64,000 bases of DNA from Demequina sp. NBRC 110051 (GCF_002090055.1 NZ_BBRH01000012.1:1-64000), one strand, 5' to 3'. Shown: positions 45,959-55,134, numbered from the stretch's first letter. The notes: generated by a model not told the origin, from the sequence alone. Translations and numbers: made by a program.

Positions 45959-48900
45959 TCAGCGCCACTGCGCGGCTGCTCGGGCGCCCTCACCGGTGCC
46001 GTCGGATCGTGCCGCCACCGACGTGACGAGTGCGACGATCCCGTCGAACGTGAGCGAGACGCCCGCGGCCTCGGCCGCCGCCCAAGCCTCGCGGCCCATG
46101 TGCTCAGCGGCACAGGCCGCGATGCGCGCGGTGTCGCACGGCACCCTCCAGCGGTGCGTGGGAGGGGTCGCGCGTGCGGCGGCCAGCAGCATGGAGGTCG
46201 ACTCGGGGTCGCGTGCGTCGTCGAGAACCGCCACTACCTCCGCCGCCGATCCGAGCGCACCCGACCACCCGATCGCCCCGCACGCGGCCGCGCCCTCCCA
46301 CGCGTACCGACACGCCGCGTCCAAGTCCTGTGCGAGCAGAGCCACCCGCGACGTCACCACGAGCGCTAGGGCCAGCCGCGCCCCGCGCCCGATGGTCCGC
46401 CAGCGCTCCACGGCGGCCACGCAGCTGACAAGCGCCTCATGAGGCTCGCCGGTGAGGGCGCGCACCAATGCGAGGGTCATCTCGGCCCGGGCGCCGGTCT
46501 CCTCGAGCCCATGAGTCTCGGCCAACGCGGCGGCCGTGCGCTGGCTGTGTGCGATGGCATCGGCCACCTCGGCCAGCGGGCGTGCGCCGTCGACGTGCCA
46601 CGCGAGCAGCACCTCTCCCCGCCCCACCTCGAGGTGCGCTTCGAGGGACGGAAGCGACGCGCTATGGGCGAGCCCGTTCACCGCGCGCGATGCCGCCTCC
46701 TCGAAGTTCCCCACATCGGCGAGAGTGGTCATACTCCAGTAATCGCACCACAGCATTCCCTCGAGGTCATCAACACTCACGCACAACTCACGCGCCCGCT
46801 CGAGGAGGGCGAACCCCTCGTCGGCACGGCCGTCGAGCCCCGCGATCGCGCCTGCCATCCTGAAGGCCGCCCCTCGCACATGCGGAGGAACATCCGTGCT
46901 GTCCATGTCCGTCGCGATACGCGACCACGTCACCTGCAATTGGAAGCGTCCGGTGTTGATGAGGGCCCAGCTCGCCCCCGCGGAGAGCCGCATCACGGTC
47001 ACTGCATCAGCGTTCAAGCGCGCTCGCTCGAATGCTGCTCGAGCGTCGAGCATGACCGAGTCGAGAAGCCGGTACCACCGTGGGGTGTCACCCACCAGTT
47101 CGTGTCCGATCTCTTCAACGAACTCGGCAATCCACCGGGTGTGGCGGTGTTCAAGCTCGGAACGTTCACTCCCCCACTGCTCACGGCCGAACTCTCTGAC
47201 CGTCTCCAAGAGGCGGTAGCGGTCGTCCGACACCCGTTCCACCACGCTCTTGTCCACCAGGTCGGCCACGGTCGCCGGCACCGTTGCCACTGGCACCCGG
47301 CTATCGCCGCACACGGCGGACGCGTCCACCATGCGGAAGGGTCCGGCGAAGACAGCGAGCCGCTCGAGCACCACACGCTCATCGGCGCTCAGCAGCGCGT
47401 GGCTCCATTCCGTGGCGGCGCGCAGCGTGCGGTGGCGGGGATCGTCGGTGTAGTCGCCCGATGTGAGCAAATCAAACCGAGCGGCCAAACCCGCGTCGAT
47501 GTCGGCGACTCCCATCGCGCCCGTGCGCGCAGCCGCCAGCTCAAGCGCGAGCGGAATCCCGTCGAGCCTGCGGCAGATGCGCGCGACCGACGGCGCGACG
47601 TGAGAGTCGAGGCGAAAGCTGGGGCTGACGAGCGCGGCCCGCTCGGCGAAGAGCGTCCCAGACGCGCTGGCCCGCACCGCGTCCACCGTGGAGGCCTCCG
47701 GAATCGTCAGCGCCGGGATGCGCCAGCGCCGCTCGCCGGCCACGCGCAGGGGTACGCGGCTGGTGGCAAGAACGGTGAGATCGGGGCACGCCGCGAGCAA
47801 GTGGTGACACAGAGCTGCGACCGGTCCGACGAGGTGCTCGCAGTTGTCGAGCACGAGCAGCACCCGGTCGCCTCGGAGGCGGGCGGTGAGGGCCGCGAGG
47901 GGGTCGCGATCAAACGGATCGGCGCCGCCCGTGGCCCGCAGGCACAGCGACACCAGTCCGTCGTCGTCGTGGAAGCCCTGGAGCGCGACCCAGCGCACGG
48001 GGCGGTTGTCGCGGCGCGCCTGGGCGAGGGCCAGCGCGAGACGCGTCTTTCCGGCGCCGCCGGCGCCGGTCACCACGACCAAGCGCTCGGCGTCGACCAG
48101 TGCGCCGAGTTCCTGGAGCTCCGCCTCGCGGCCGATGAGGCGGGTGCGCGCGACCGGCACCTCGTCGTGTTGAGGGGAGCGCTCGGTCTGCGTCGGCGTA
48201 GCGGTGACCGCCGAAGACGACGGGGGCGGTTCTTCACGGAGAATTCTCGCGAAGAGCTCGCCGAGCTCGGTACCGGGATCGACGCCCAGCTCGTCCGCGA
48301 GCGCCTCGCGGACCTGGGCGTGGAGCCTGAGCGCCTCTGCTCGGCGACCGAGGCTCCACAGGGCCTCGATCGCGGCCAGGGCGACGCGCTCGTCCGTCGG
48401 GTCGCGGTGGACCCTCTCGCATAGTTGCACGACCACCTCGCCCCACCCGCCACCACGCCCGATTCCCATCCACAGGCGCAGTTCGAGATCGTCGCGCAGC
48501 CGGGTGAGACGCTCGGCCTCGCGCATCGCGAAGTCACGATCGATGCCGGGATACGGCTCACCACGCCACAGGGCGAGAGCGGCACGGGCGGAGGCGATCT
48601 GCTCGGCACTGTCGATCACGCCAACGGCGTGGGCAGCGGCCTCGAAGGCGGCGACGTCCACGGCGTCGGCTCCCAGCGCGAGGCGGTAGCCCGCCCCGTG
48701 GGTGGCGAGCAGACCCCACCGGCCGTCCTCACCCATCGCGTCACCGAGGACGTGGCGCAATTGGGAGACGTACGTCTGGATGACCTTGGCGGCAGAAGCC
48801 GGTTCACGTTCCGGCCACAGTGCTTCGTGGATTGCGTGCAGCGGGACGACGGTGTCCCGACGGCTCGCGAGTAGCGCCATCAGCGTGCGTCGCCCCGCTC

Positions 48901-48997
48901 CGTGAACGGGTTCCGTCTGCCCGCCACGCAGCACGGCGATGTCTTGAAAGACCTCGACCCTCGGGCCGTCGGTGCGCGTTGACCGATCGTCTACCAC
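45959..48997 (-). CDS. Large SARP/AfsR-type transcriptional regulator with NTPase domain
   Basis: This 1,012-aa regulator has an OmpR-like winged helix (residues 10-95), a bacterial transcriptional activation domain (about 100-250), and an NB-ARC/AAA NTPase with Walker A TGAGGAGKTRLAL near 305 and a Walker B region LLVLDNCEH. The rest is helical, TPR-like. Such proteins activate secondary metabolite or stress genes in actinobacteria and bind heptameric direct repeats. It starts at GTG 48997, preceded by GGGGGGAG, and is divergent from a small coupled operon at 49048. Confidence 0.9.
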   Translation of the reverse strand: MVDDRSTRTDGPRVEVFQDIAVLRGGQTEPVHGAGRRTLMALLASRRDTVVPLHAIHEALWPEREPASAAKVIQTYVSQLRHVLGDAMGEDGRWGLLATHGAGYRLALGADAVDVAAFEAAAHAVGVIDSAEQIASARAALALWRGEPYPGIDRDFAMREAERLTRLRDDLELRLWMGIGRGGGWGEVVVQLCERVHRDPTDERVALAAIEALWSLGRRAEALRLHAQVREALADELGVDPGTELGELFARILREEPPPSSSAVTATPTQTERSPQHDEVPVARTRLIGREAELQELGALVDAERLVVVTGAGGAGKTRLALALAQARRDNRPVRWVALQGFHDDDGLVSLCLRATGGADPFDRDPLAALTARLRGDRVLLVLDNCEHLVGPVAALCHHLLAACPDLTVLATSRVPLRVAGERRWRIPALTIPEASTVDAVRASASGTLFAERAALVSPSFRLDSHVAPSVARICRRLDGIPLALELAAARTGAMGVADIDAGLAARFDLLTSGDYTDDPRHRTLRAATEWSHALLSADERVVLERLAVFAGPFRMVDASAVCGDSRVPVATVPATVADLVDKSVVERVSDDRYRLLETVREFGREQWGSERSELEHRHTRWIAEFVEEIGHELVGDTPRWYRLLDSVMLDARAAFERARLNADAVTVMRLSAGASWALINTGRFQLQVTWSRIATDMDSTDVPPHVRGAAFRMAGAIAGLDGRADEGFALLERARELCVSVDDLEGMLWCDYWSMTTLADVGNFEEAASRAVNGLAHSASLPSLEAHLEVGRGEVLLAWHVDGARPLAEVADAIAHSQRTAAALAETHGLEETGARAEMTLALVRALTGEPHEALVSCVAAVERWRTIGRGARLALALVVTSRVALLAQDLDAACRYAWEGAAACGAIGWSGALGSAAEVVAVLDDARDPESTSMLLAAARATPPTHRWRVPCDTARIAACAAEHMGREAWAAAEAAGVSLTFDGIVALVTSVAARSDGTGEGARAAAQWR

Positions 48998-49000
48998 CCG

Positions 49001-49029
49001 TCGACTCCCCCCGGTGAGACTCGACTCAC
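49001..49029. promoter_or_regulatory. Possible SARP direct repeat in the divergent promoter
   Basis: TCGACTC occurs at 49001-49007 and again at 49021-49027, 20 bp apart. An inverted pair GTGAG/CTCAC (49014-49018, 49025-49029) overlaps the second copy. SARP regulators bind heptamer direct repeats spaced by about two turns, so this is a candidate site. Confidence 0.4.
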
Positions 49030-49047
49030 GCCGTCAAGGAGGCCACG

Positions 49048-49269
49048 ATGTCCCGCTTCGCCGTCCGCCCGTCCCCGCCGTTCGCCGCTGCTGCTGCTGT
49101 CACTGTACCGAGGCTGCGCCGGGGGCGTCGGGACAGGGCCTCCCGCGGTGCGGGCACGGCCCGCTTCTTGGCGGCGCGGTACCCACAGCTCACAGCGCCG
49201 CCACCGCTCGGGATCGCTACACCACCGGCCCGCCCTGGCGACGGACACGATCGAAGGAGAACGTCATGA
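49048..49269 (+). CDS. Small Arg/Pro-rich peptide, 73 aa
   Basis: I do not recognise this peptide. The ATG has a perfect AAGGAGG 6 nt upstream, the strongest ribosome site in the window. The protein is Ala/Arg/Pro-rich and basic, with no cysteine and no membrane segment. Its TGA overlaps the next ATG (ATGA), and that gene in turn overlaps the methyltransferase in the same way. This chain argues that it is translated, perhaps as a leader peptide or a small product. Confidence 0.55.
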   Translation: MSRFAVRPSPPFAAAAAVTVPRLRRGRRDRASRGAGTARFLAARYPQLTAPPPLGIATPPARPGDGHDRRRTS

Positions 49270-49439
49270 CCACCCTCGTTACCGTTCGGCTTGCCATCGT
49301 TGGTGTCCTCACCGCGATCGCCCTGATGGCAGCCACGAGCCCCGTCATGGGCCTACCTGACGCGGGCGACATCCTGCCAGCCGTTCACGATGACATGTCA
49401 CCCCTCGGTGGCCATGTGGTCGAGTCTCACGTCCGATGA
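49266..49439 (+). CDS. Small secreted or membrane peptide, 57 aa
   Basis: This 57-aa peptide has a hydrophobic segment at residues 7-24 like a signal sequence or a single membrane span, then a polar tail of about 28 residues with three His and several acidic residues (DAGDILPAVHDD). AAGGAGA lies 5 nt before the ATG. It overlaps both neighbours by ATGA. A cleavage site after LMA or VMG is possible. Function unknown; the coupled methyltransferase is its most telling neighbour. Confidence 0.6.
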   Translation: MTTLVTVRLAIVGVLTAIALMAATSPVMGLPDAGDILPAVHDDMSPLGGHVVESHVR

Positions 49440-50497
49440 CCGCGACCGAGGCGGTGTCCACGCCCACACCCACCGCACCGCTCGCCACAACCGCCGTCAT
49501 GCTCACGGAGATGGCGGCCGGCTATGTGGGAACCCGGACACTCCAGATCGGCCTCGAATCCGGACTGATCGAGGCACTCGCCGCGCACCCAGACTCGGCA
49601 GCGTGGACGCTCGCGAGCGAGGCCGGAACTGACCCGTTCTACACGCGCGTATGGCTCACCGCAGCGATTGCTCACGGCCTGGTCGAGCGCAGCGGCGACG
49701 AAGGCGCTCGCCTCGCCGACAACGTTTCCACCCTCCTTCTCGCCGCCGGACACCCCGCACATATGGGAGCGCTTTTTCGAGTCCTGGAGGAGCCCGAGAT
49801 CTTCGCTCGATTTCATGACCGCTTGGCCACGGGCACTCGGACGTGGTGGGACGAATGCGGCCCGCGCTTTATCGACAAGGTGGCGGGTACGGGACTCCCC
49901 TTCTATGTGCGCCTTGTTCGCGACGGGCTCGCTGCCGCGGGCGAGGCGCATGAGCTTCTCGACAGCGGCGGCGTGGTGCTCGATACCGCATGCGGCGCCG
50001 GCGCAGGGCTCGTCGAACTCGCGCAGGCCTTTCCCCGAGCCCGCGTCGTCGGAGTGGACGGGGACGCGCACTCGATCGCGCTCGCGCGTGACAGGATCGT
50101 GGACGCCGGATTGGACGGACGGGTGAGCGTCACACAGACGGCGCTCGAGGATCTCGCACTCGATGCCCGTTTTGACGTCGTCATCAACAACATCGCCATG
50201 CATGAGTGCCGCGACATCGACGAGGTCACGCGGCGTGTGCGGACGCACCTGAAGCCTGGCGGCTGGTTTGTGATCTCCGATTTCCCGTTCCCGGACAACG
50301 ACGAGGCTCTTCGGTCGCTGCCCGGCCGGGTCATGAGCGGGATCCAGTTCTTCGAGGCACAGATCGACGATCAACTGCAGCCCGTTGGCGCCTATCTCGA
50401 GTTGCTGTCGCGCCACGGTTTCGATCGTGTCGGGACCGTGGCCCTCACACCCATGCACGCCATCACCTTTGGGCGCCGCCCCTTGCCACCGGGCTGA
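49436..50497 (+). CDS. SAM-dependent methyltransferase
   Basis: This 353-aa protein has an N-terminal winged-helix-like region (about 30-110) and a class I methyltransferase domain with motif I VLDTACGAGAGLVELA near residue 182, then RVVGVDGD and FDVVINNIAMHE. The domain order resembles O-methyltransferases of natural product pathways and regulator-like methyltransferases. Its ATG overlaps the small peptide stop. A 20-bp perfect hairpin terminator follows. Substrate unknown. Confidence 0.85.
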   Translation: MTATEAVSTPTPTAPLATTAVMLTEMAAGYVGTRTLQIGLESGLIEALAAHPDSAAWTLASEAGTDPFYTRVWLTAAIAHGLVERSGDEGARLADNVSTLLLAAGHPAHMGALFRVLEEPEIFARFHDRLATGTRTWWDECGPRFIDKVAGTGLPFYVRLVRDGLAAAGEAHELLDSGGVVLDTACGAGAGLVELAQAFPRARVVGVDGDAHSIALARDRIVDAGLDGRVSVTQTALEDLALDARFDVVINNIAMHECRDIDEVTRRVRTHLKPGGWFVISDFPFPDNDEALRSLPGRVMSGIQFFEAQIDDQLQPVGAYLELLSRHGFDRVGTVALTPMHAITFGRRPLPPG

Positions 50498-50510
50498 GCC
50501 ACGTCACGCC

Positions 50511-50556
50511 TAAGGGGCCTTCGCGGTCGACCGAAATCGACCGCGAAGGCCCCTTA
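50511..50556. terminator. Perfect 20-bp hairpin terminator
   Basis: A 20-bp perfect stem (50511-50530 with 50537-50556, starting TAAGGGGCCTTCGCGG) encloses the loop CCGAAA. It lies between the convergent methyltransferase and SDR genes and can end both transcripts. Confidence 0.85.
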
Positions 50557-50605
50557 AGCGCCGTTTCTCCGCCGTGTATCGACCGCGCGGAGAAGGGGGG
50601 GGTCG

Positions 50606-51733
50606 CTAGACCGCGGACCAGCCTCCGTCGGAGGGCAGGATCACACCGTTGACATTGTGGCCGTCGTCCGACAGCAGGAACGTGATCGAGGCCGCGAGCG
50701 ACTCGGGGCCCACGGGCGTGGGCAGCACCGCCATCGCCGTCTGGATCCGCTTGGCCGCCATCGGAGAGTCGAACGATGCCTGGATACCCGTGATGACGGG
50801 TCCGGGCGCGACGGCGTTCACGCGAATGCCCTGCGGGCCGTAGATGAACGCACTCGACTTCGTGATGCCCACCACCGCGTGCTTGGACGCCGTGTAGGCC
50901 AGACCTGCCGCGGAACCGCGGATGCCGGCCTCCGAGGTGATGTTGACGATGGAGCCCGCGTGACGCTCGAGCATGAACGGGATCACCGCGCGCGAGAGCT
51001 TGAACAGGCCGGTGGCGTTGACCGCCATCACCTTGTCCCACATCTCGTCGCTGACCTCGTGCAGCGGGGTCATGTTGTCCATGATTCCCGCGATATTGGC
51101 TAGTCCATCGATGACGTCACCTGCGGCCTTGACGATCGCGTCGACGTCCTCTTGCTTGGTGATGTTGCCCACCACCTTCACGATGTCGAGACCGGCGTGC
51201 TCGCCCATGAAGTCGTCGAGGCCCGCCTCGTTGAGGTCCACCGCGATCACGCGGCCACCCTCGCGGGCCACGCGGCTTGCGGTCGCACGGCCGATGCCGG
51301 AGCCGGCTCCCGTGACGATGATCGTCTTGCCGGTGAAGCGCCCCTCGGTCACCTTTTCTTCGAAGTCGGGCAGCTCGATGGCCTCGTCCTCATCCGCGGG
51401 GGAGGCGGGGACGGTCTGCGCCGGCTCAGCACCCTCGGCGGCGGGGTCGTAGGCCTCGGCCATGGCGACCAGCTCGGCGATCTTCTCCTCGGAGAACTGT
51501 CCCTTGCTCATGGGGATGAGGCGCTTCATCGCGAAGCCCTGCACGGGCTTCAGCTGCGAGGCGTCCTGGCCCGCCTCGGCGAGCATCTTGCGCAGGATGG
51601 GGCCACCCTGGGGGTGCGCCAGCCAGTCCTTGATCTTCGTGTCGCCGCTGAGGCCCGTGGACCCCACGCCCGAGGTGCCTGCCGCCTCCGGGGCGACCGA
51701 AGCATCGGCCGCCTTGTCCTTCTTGCCGAACAT
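50606..51733 (-). CDS. Short-chain dehydrogenase with N-terminal helical extension
   Basis: The last 245 residues of this 375-aa protein are a classical SDR with VTGAGSGIGRA (cofactor), NIAG, and catalytic Ser and YTASK. The first 125 residues are an acidic extension containing a helical stretch (KDWLAHPQGGPILRKMLAEA) that resembles small domains found at the ends of some glycosidases. It lies 9 bp after the KstD-like flavoprotein gene, so the two probably process the same, possibly steroid-like, substrate. GGGGAGAG precedes the ATG. Confidence 0.85.
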   Translation of the reverse strand: MFGKKDKAADASVAPEAAGTSGVGSTGLSGDTKIKDWLAHPQGGPILRKMLAEAGQDASQLKPVQGFAMKRLIPMSKGQFSEEKIAELVAMAEAYDPAAEGAEPAQTVPASPADEDEAIELPDFEEKVTEGRFTGKTIIVTGAGSGIGRATASRVAREGGRVIAVDLNEAGLDDFMGEHAGLDIVKVVGNITKQEDVDAIVKAAGDVIDGLANIAGIMDNMTPLHEVSDEMWDKVMAVNATGLFKLSRAVIPFMLERHAGSIVNITSEAGIRGSAAGLAYTASKHAVVGITKSSAFIYGPQGIRVNAVAPGPVITGIQASFDSPMAAKRIQTAMAVLPTPVGPESLAASITFLLSDDGHNVNGVILPSDGGWSAV

Positions 51734-51742
51734 GTCTCTCCC

Positions 51743-53398
51743 CTACTTGGTGATGCTGGTGAGTCGCCCCGCCGCGTGCTTCGCGCCGAGGTAGCCGAAG
51801 ACCGTCGCCGGTCCGATGGTGGAGCCTGCACCCGGGTAGGTGCGGCCCATGACCGATGCGGTGGTGTTGCCCGCCGCGTAGAGCCCCTCGATGGGGGCGC
51901 CGTCGGTGTCGAGCACCCGGGCGTGCTCGTCGGTGAGCAGGCCGCCCTTGGTGCCCAGGTCGCCCGGCACGATCGTGAAGGCCCTGAACGGCCCCTTCTC
52001 GATGGGGCCCAGGTTGGGATTCTTGAGGCTCGGATCGCCGTAATAGTTGTCGTAGGCGGTGCGCCCGCGGTCGAAGTCCTCGTCCACGCCGGTGGCGCAG
52101 AAGCCGTTGAAGCGGGTCACCGTCGCCTGGAGCACATCCCAGTCCATGCCCAGCTTGGCCGCGAGCTCCTCGAGGGTGTCGGCCTCGACCACCGAGCCGG
52201 CCTTCTTGAGCTTGCCCAGGCCCTGGAGCGCAGCGTTGTTGAGGAAGCGCCTGGCGTGGCGGCGCTCGGTGATCATCCACGAGTGGATCGCCGGCACCGT
52301 CTTGTGGCGCTCGAGGATGGCGTGTCCCACGTCGATGTAGCTCGCCGACTCGTTGCAGAAGCGCTGGCCGGACTGGTCGACGATGATCGAGTACGGGTCG
52401 GAGCGCTCGTTCACGCTGAATTGCGCCTCGCCGTTGGGCATGAGGATCGAGGCTCCCCACCAGGCATCATCCATGAGCGCCACGTCCGCGCCCGCGTCGA
52501 TACCTACCTGGATGCCGGTTCCGAGGTCGCCTTCGGGAGCAGACGAGTACCCGTCGATGCCGTGGTGCTCGCGGCGCCACTCGGCGTTGCGCGCAAAGCC
52601 ACCTGTGCCGAGCATCACCCCCGCGCGGGTCGCGATGCGCTTGATGCCGCCGGGGGTGGCGACCTCGGCGCCGATGACGGCTCCGGCGTCGTCCTTCACC
52701 ACCGCGGTGATGGGGGTGCGCAGCCGCACCTCCACGCCCAGCTCCTTCGCGGTCGCCATCAAGTGCCCTGTGTAGGCGCCGCCAAGGCCGTAGTACTTCT
52801 TGCCCGTCGCGACGCCCTTCAGGGTGCGGCCCACGAACTGGGCGCCGCGGGCGAACCCGTCCCGGCTGGACCACGCGCGGGTGAGCAGCCACACGTCGTC
52901 GGTTTTCAGGGGCGCGGGCATCATCGCGCGCGACGACTCGAACCAACTGCCCAGGCGCTTGGCGTCAAACGGCTCGGTCTCGATGGCGCGCCCGCCGTCC
53001 ATGCCGCCGGGCTTGTCGGGGTAGTAGTCCGGGTAGTCGGCGCTCAGCGCCCATCGGATACCCAGGCGCTTCCAGTCGTTGAAGACTTTCGGCACGGTCG
53101 CGATGTAGGCGTCGCGGCGCTCGTCCGAGCTCGCGGGACCCACGTCGCCGATGGTGACGTCCATGTACTCGCGCACCTTTGCGGGCGAGTCCTGCTTGCC
53201 GAGTTTTGCCATTTCGGGGTGGTTGGGCATCCACAATCCGCCGCCGGAGATGGCGGTGGTCCCACCCCACTTGTCGGTGCTTTCTACGACGAGGACGGTC
53301 AGCCCCTCGTCCGCCGCGGCGATCGCCGCGCTGAGCGCGGCGGCGCCGCTACCCGCGACCAGCAGGTCGACCTCTTCGTCCCACGTCTGCCGTGCCAT
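51743..53398 (-). CDS. FAD-dependent oxidoreductase, 3-ketosteroid dehydrogenase-like
   Basis: This 551-aa flavoprotein has an N-terminal FAD-binding fold (VAGSGAAALSAAIAAADEG), a GGTTAISGGGLWMPN block and a C-terminal GLYAAGNTTASVMGRTYPGAG flavin region. These match the fumarate reductase/KstD group, especially 3-oxosteroid 1-dehydrogenase and 3-oxosteroid 4-dehydrogenase. The start at 53398 follows GAGAGAGG. It is divergent from a TetR gene, with a perfect 20-bp palindrome between them. No other steroid genes are near, so the substrate stays uncertain. Confidence 0.85.
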   Translation of the reverse strand: MARQTWDEEVDLLVAGSGAAALSAAIAAADEGLTVLVVESTDKWGGTTAISGGGLWMPNHPEMAKLGKQDSPAKVREYMDVTIGDVGPASSDERRDAYIATVPKVFNDWKRLGIRWALSADYPDYYPDKPGGMDGGRAIETEPFDAKRLGSWFESSRAMMPAPLKTDDVWLLTRAWSSRDGFARGAQFVGRTLKGVATGKKYYGLGGAYTGHLMATAKELGVEVRLRTPITAVVKDDAGAVIGAEVATPGGIKRIATRAGVMLGTGGFARNAEWRREHHGIDGYSSAPEGDLGTGIQVGIDAGADVALMDDAWWGASILMPNGEAQFSVNERSDPYSIIVDQSGQRFCNESASYIDVGHAILERHKTVPAIHSWMITERRHARRFLNNAALQGLGKLKKAGSVVEADTLEELAAKLGMDWDVLQATVTRFNGFCATGVDEDFDRGRTAYDNYYGDPSLKNPNLGPIEKGPFRAFTIVPGDLGTKGGLLTDEHARVLDTDGAPIEGLYAAGNTTASVMGRTYPGAGSTIGPATVFGYLGAKHAAGRLTSITK

Positions 53399-53422
53399 CT
53401 GTGCCTCTCTCTCGCACGCACT

Positions 53423-53442
53423 ACCGGACAACTTTGTCCGGT
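53423..53442. promoter_or_regulatory. TetR operator palindrome
   Basis: ACCGGACAA-ct-TTGTCCGGT is a perfect inverted repeat with 9-bp arms. It lies between the flavoprotein and TetR genes, just upstream of the TetR -10 box TAGTCT (53446-53451). Confidence 0.75.
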
Positions 53443-53457
53443 CTCTAGTCTAGGCAC

Positions 53458-54033
53458 ATGACCAAGGTCCCACGCACCAATCGCGGAGGTGTCGCCGCGG
53501 GGCGCGAGAACCGCGCCGCGCTGATCGCCGCCGCGCGCGTGGAATTCGAGGCCAACGGCATCGACGCTCCCCTGTCGGCCATCGCGCGCCGCGCTGGCGT
53601 GGGCCAGGGAAGCCTCTATCGCCACTTCCCCGACAGGGTGTCGCTCGCCGTCGCCGTGTTCGAGGAGAACATCGAGGAGATCGAGGCCCTCGCCGCGGAC
53701 GGCACGCCGTCGCTGCGCGCGGTCACCGACCTCGTCACTCACCAGGTCGAGGGCGCGACGGCGCTCATTCAACTCATCGCGACGGAGCGGGCCGACGCCC
53801 GGGTCGAGCACATTGCCGAGCGCCTTCGCGCGGTGGTTGCCGCCGCGTGGGAAGAGCACGCCGCGGATGCCCCCGCAGGCATCACCGACGACGACATCAT
53901 GCTGGCCATCAGCATGGTGGCGACGACCGTGAGCCTAGCGCCGACGGCGGAGCGTCACCGCCTCGCGCGGCGCGCGTGGCGCCTGCTGGGACCGGGCATT
54001 GGGCGAGGCTCGGCGCCTGCCGACGACTCCTAG
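53458..54033 (+). CDS. TetR-family regulator of the SDR/flavoprotein operon
   Basis: This 191-aa regulator has a TetR HTH (LIAAARVEFEANGIDAPLSA, then GQGSLYRHFPDR) in residues 20-65. It is divergent from the flavoprotein-SDR operon and probably represses both that operon and itself through the 53423-53442 palindrome. The ATG follows TAGTCT by 6 nt, so the mRNA is probably leaderless. The stop interlocks with the LacI gene stop (CTAG). Confidence 0.9.
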   Translation: MTKVPRTNRGGVAAGRENRAALIAAARVEFEANGIDAPLSAIARRAGVGQGSLYRHFPDRVSLAVAVFEENIEEIEALAADGTPSLRAVTDLVTHQVEGATALIQLIATERADARVEHIAERLRAVVAAAWEEHAADAPAGITDDDIMLAISMVATTVSLAPTAERHRLARRAWRLLGPGIGRGSAPADDS

Positions 54034-55130
54034 GCCGACTCGCGCTCGACCAGCCGCGTCGACAACACGGTAGTGCGCTGGCGGCCCGTCTGCCCCGCAA
54101 GCACGTCGAGCAGGATGTCCGCCATCTCGCGGCCCATCTCCACCGACGGCTGACGGACGGTGGTCAGGGGCACCTCGCACGACTGTGCCGCCGGGCTGTC
54201 GTCGTAGCCGACCACCTTGAGGTCATCGGGGATGCGGCGCCCACGGTCGATGAAGACCGGCATGGCGCCGCTGGCCATGAGGTCGGAGGCGACGAAGACG
54301 CCGTCGACCTCGGGGTACTCATCGAGCAGCGCACGGGCGGCCCGTGCGCCGCCGACGACGGAGTAGTCACCGTCGATCACGGGACCGGGCGTGAGTCCGG
54401 CGGACTCGAGCGTCGAGCGCCAGCCCTCCACCCGGTCGAGGGCGCTTTGCATCGAGAGAGGTCCGGAGATGGTCGCGATGTTCTGGCACCCGCGATCCAC
54501 CAGGCGCTGTGTGGCGGTGACGGCCCCGTCGACGTTGTCGACGTCCACCACCCAGCAATCCACGCCCGCGAGCCCAGAACGGCCGCCGAAGACCACCGGC
54601 AGCATTTGGCCCACTTGCGTCAGCGACGTGTCCGAGGTGTGGTGGGAGACGACCACCACCCCATCGACGGCACCACCTGCCAGGTAACGCAGCATCTTTC
54701 CCTGCGGGGCGTGGTCGGCGATCATGAGCGTCAGCACGTAATCCGACTGCTCAAGCCGGTCGTTGATGCCCGCGATGATCGAGGCGAAGTAGACGTCGCC
54801 AAAGAAGCGGGTGGTGTCCTCAGGAACCACGAGAGCGATGGCGTGACTCTGCTGGCTGACCAGCGATCTCGCGGCCCTATTGGGCACATAGCCGAGCGTG
54901 GTGATTGCCTTACGCACGGCATCGGCCGACTCGGGATGCACCTTGGGTGAGCCGTTGACCACCCGCGACACGGTCGCGCGCGAGACGCCCGCGAGTGCCG
55001 CGACGGCCTCGAGGGTGGGCGCATGCTGACGCGTGAAGGCGCGCTCGCGACTCCCGGTGGAGGCGGGGGCGGCATTGCTGCCGTCCCCGCGCTCCCCGGT
55101 GAGCTGCGAGACCTTCGAATCCGTCGCCAT
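54030..55130 (-). CDS. LacI-family regulator, CebR-like
   Basis: This 366-aa repressor has its HTH at residues about 39-60 (LEAVAALAGVSRATVSRVVN) after an unusual N-terminal extension of 38 residues, then a periplasmic-binding-like sugar domain. It follows the MalG-like permease by 4 bp and is therefore in the transporter operon. Two GAGCGCTC palindromes upstream of the operon match the known CebR/CelR operator type, suggesting control by cellobiose or another beta-glucoside. Confidence 0.9.
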   Translation of the reverse strand: MATDSKVSQLTGERGDGSNAAPASTGSRERAFTRQHAPTLEAVAALAGVSRATVSRVVNGSPKVHPESADAVRKAITTLGYVPNRAARSLVSQQSHAIALVVPEDTTRFFGDVYFASIIAGINDRLEQSDYVLTLMIADHAPQGKMLRYLAGGAVDGVVVVSHHTSDTSLTQVGQMLPVVFGGRSGLAGVDCWVVDVDNVDGAVTATQRLVDRGCQNIATISGPLSMQSALDRVEGWRSTLESAGLTPGPVIDGDYSVVGGARAARALLDEYPEVDGVFVASDLMASGAMPVFIDRGRRIPDDLKVVGYDDSPAAQSCEVPLTTVRQPSVEMGREMADILLDVLAGQTGRQRTTVLSTRLVERESA

Positions 55131-55134
55131 CGGG

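Noticed and set aside
46439-48424. A 661-codon open frame antisense to the SARP regulator
   Set aside because: No recognisable domain; the opposite strand carries clear DNA-binding and NTPase motifs.
48972-49265. A longer N-terminus for the 57-aa peptide, reading back to 48972
   Set aside because: The extra part overlaps the divergent promoter and the first small peptide gene, and the internal ATG at 49266 has a good ribosome site.
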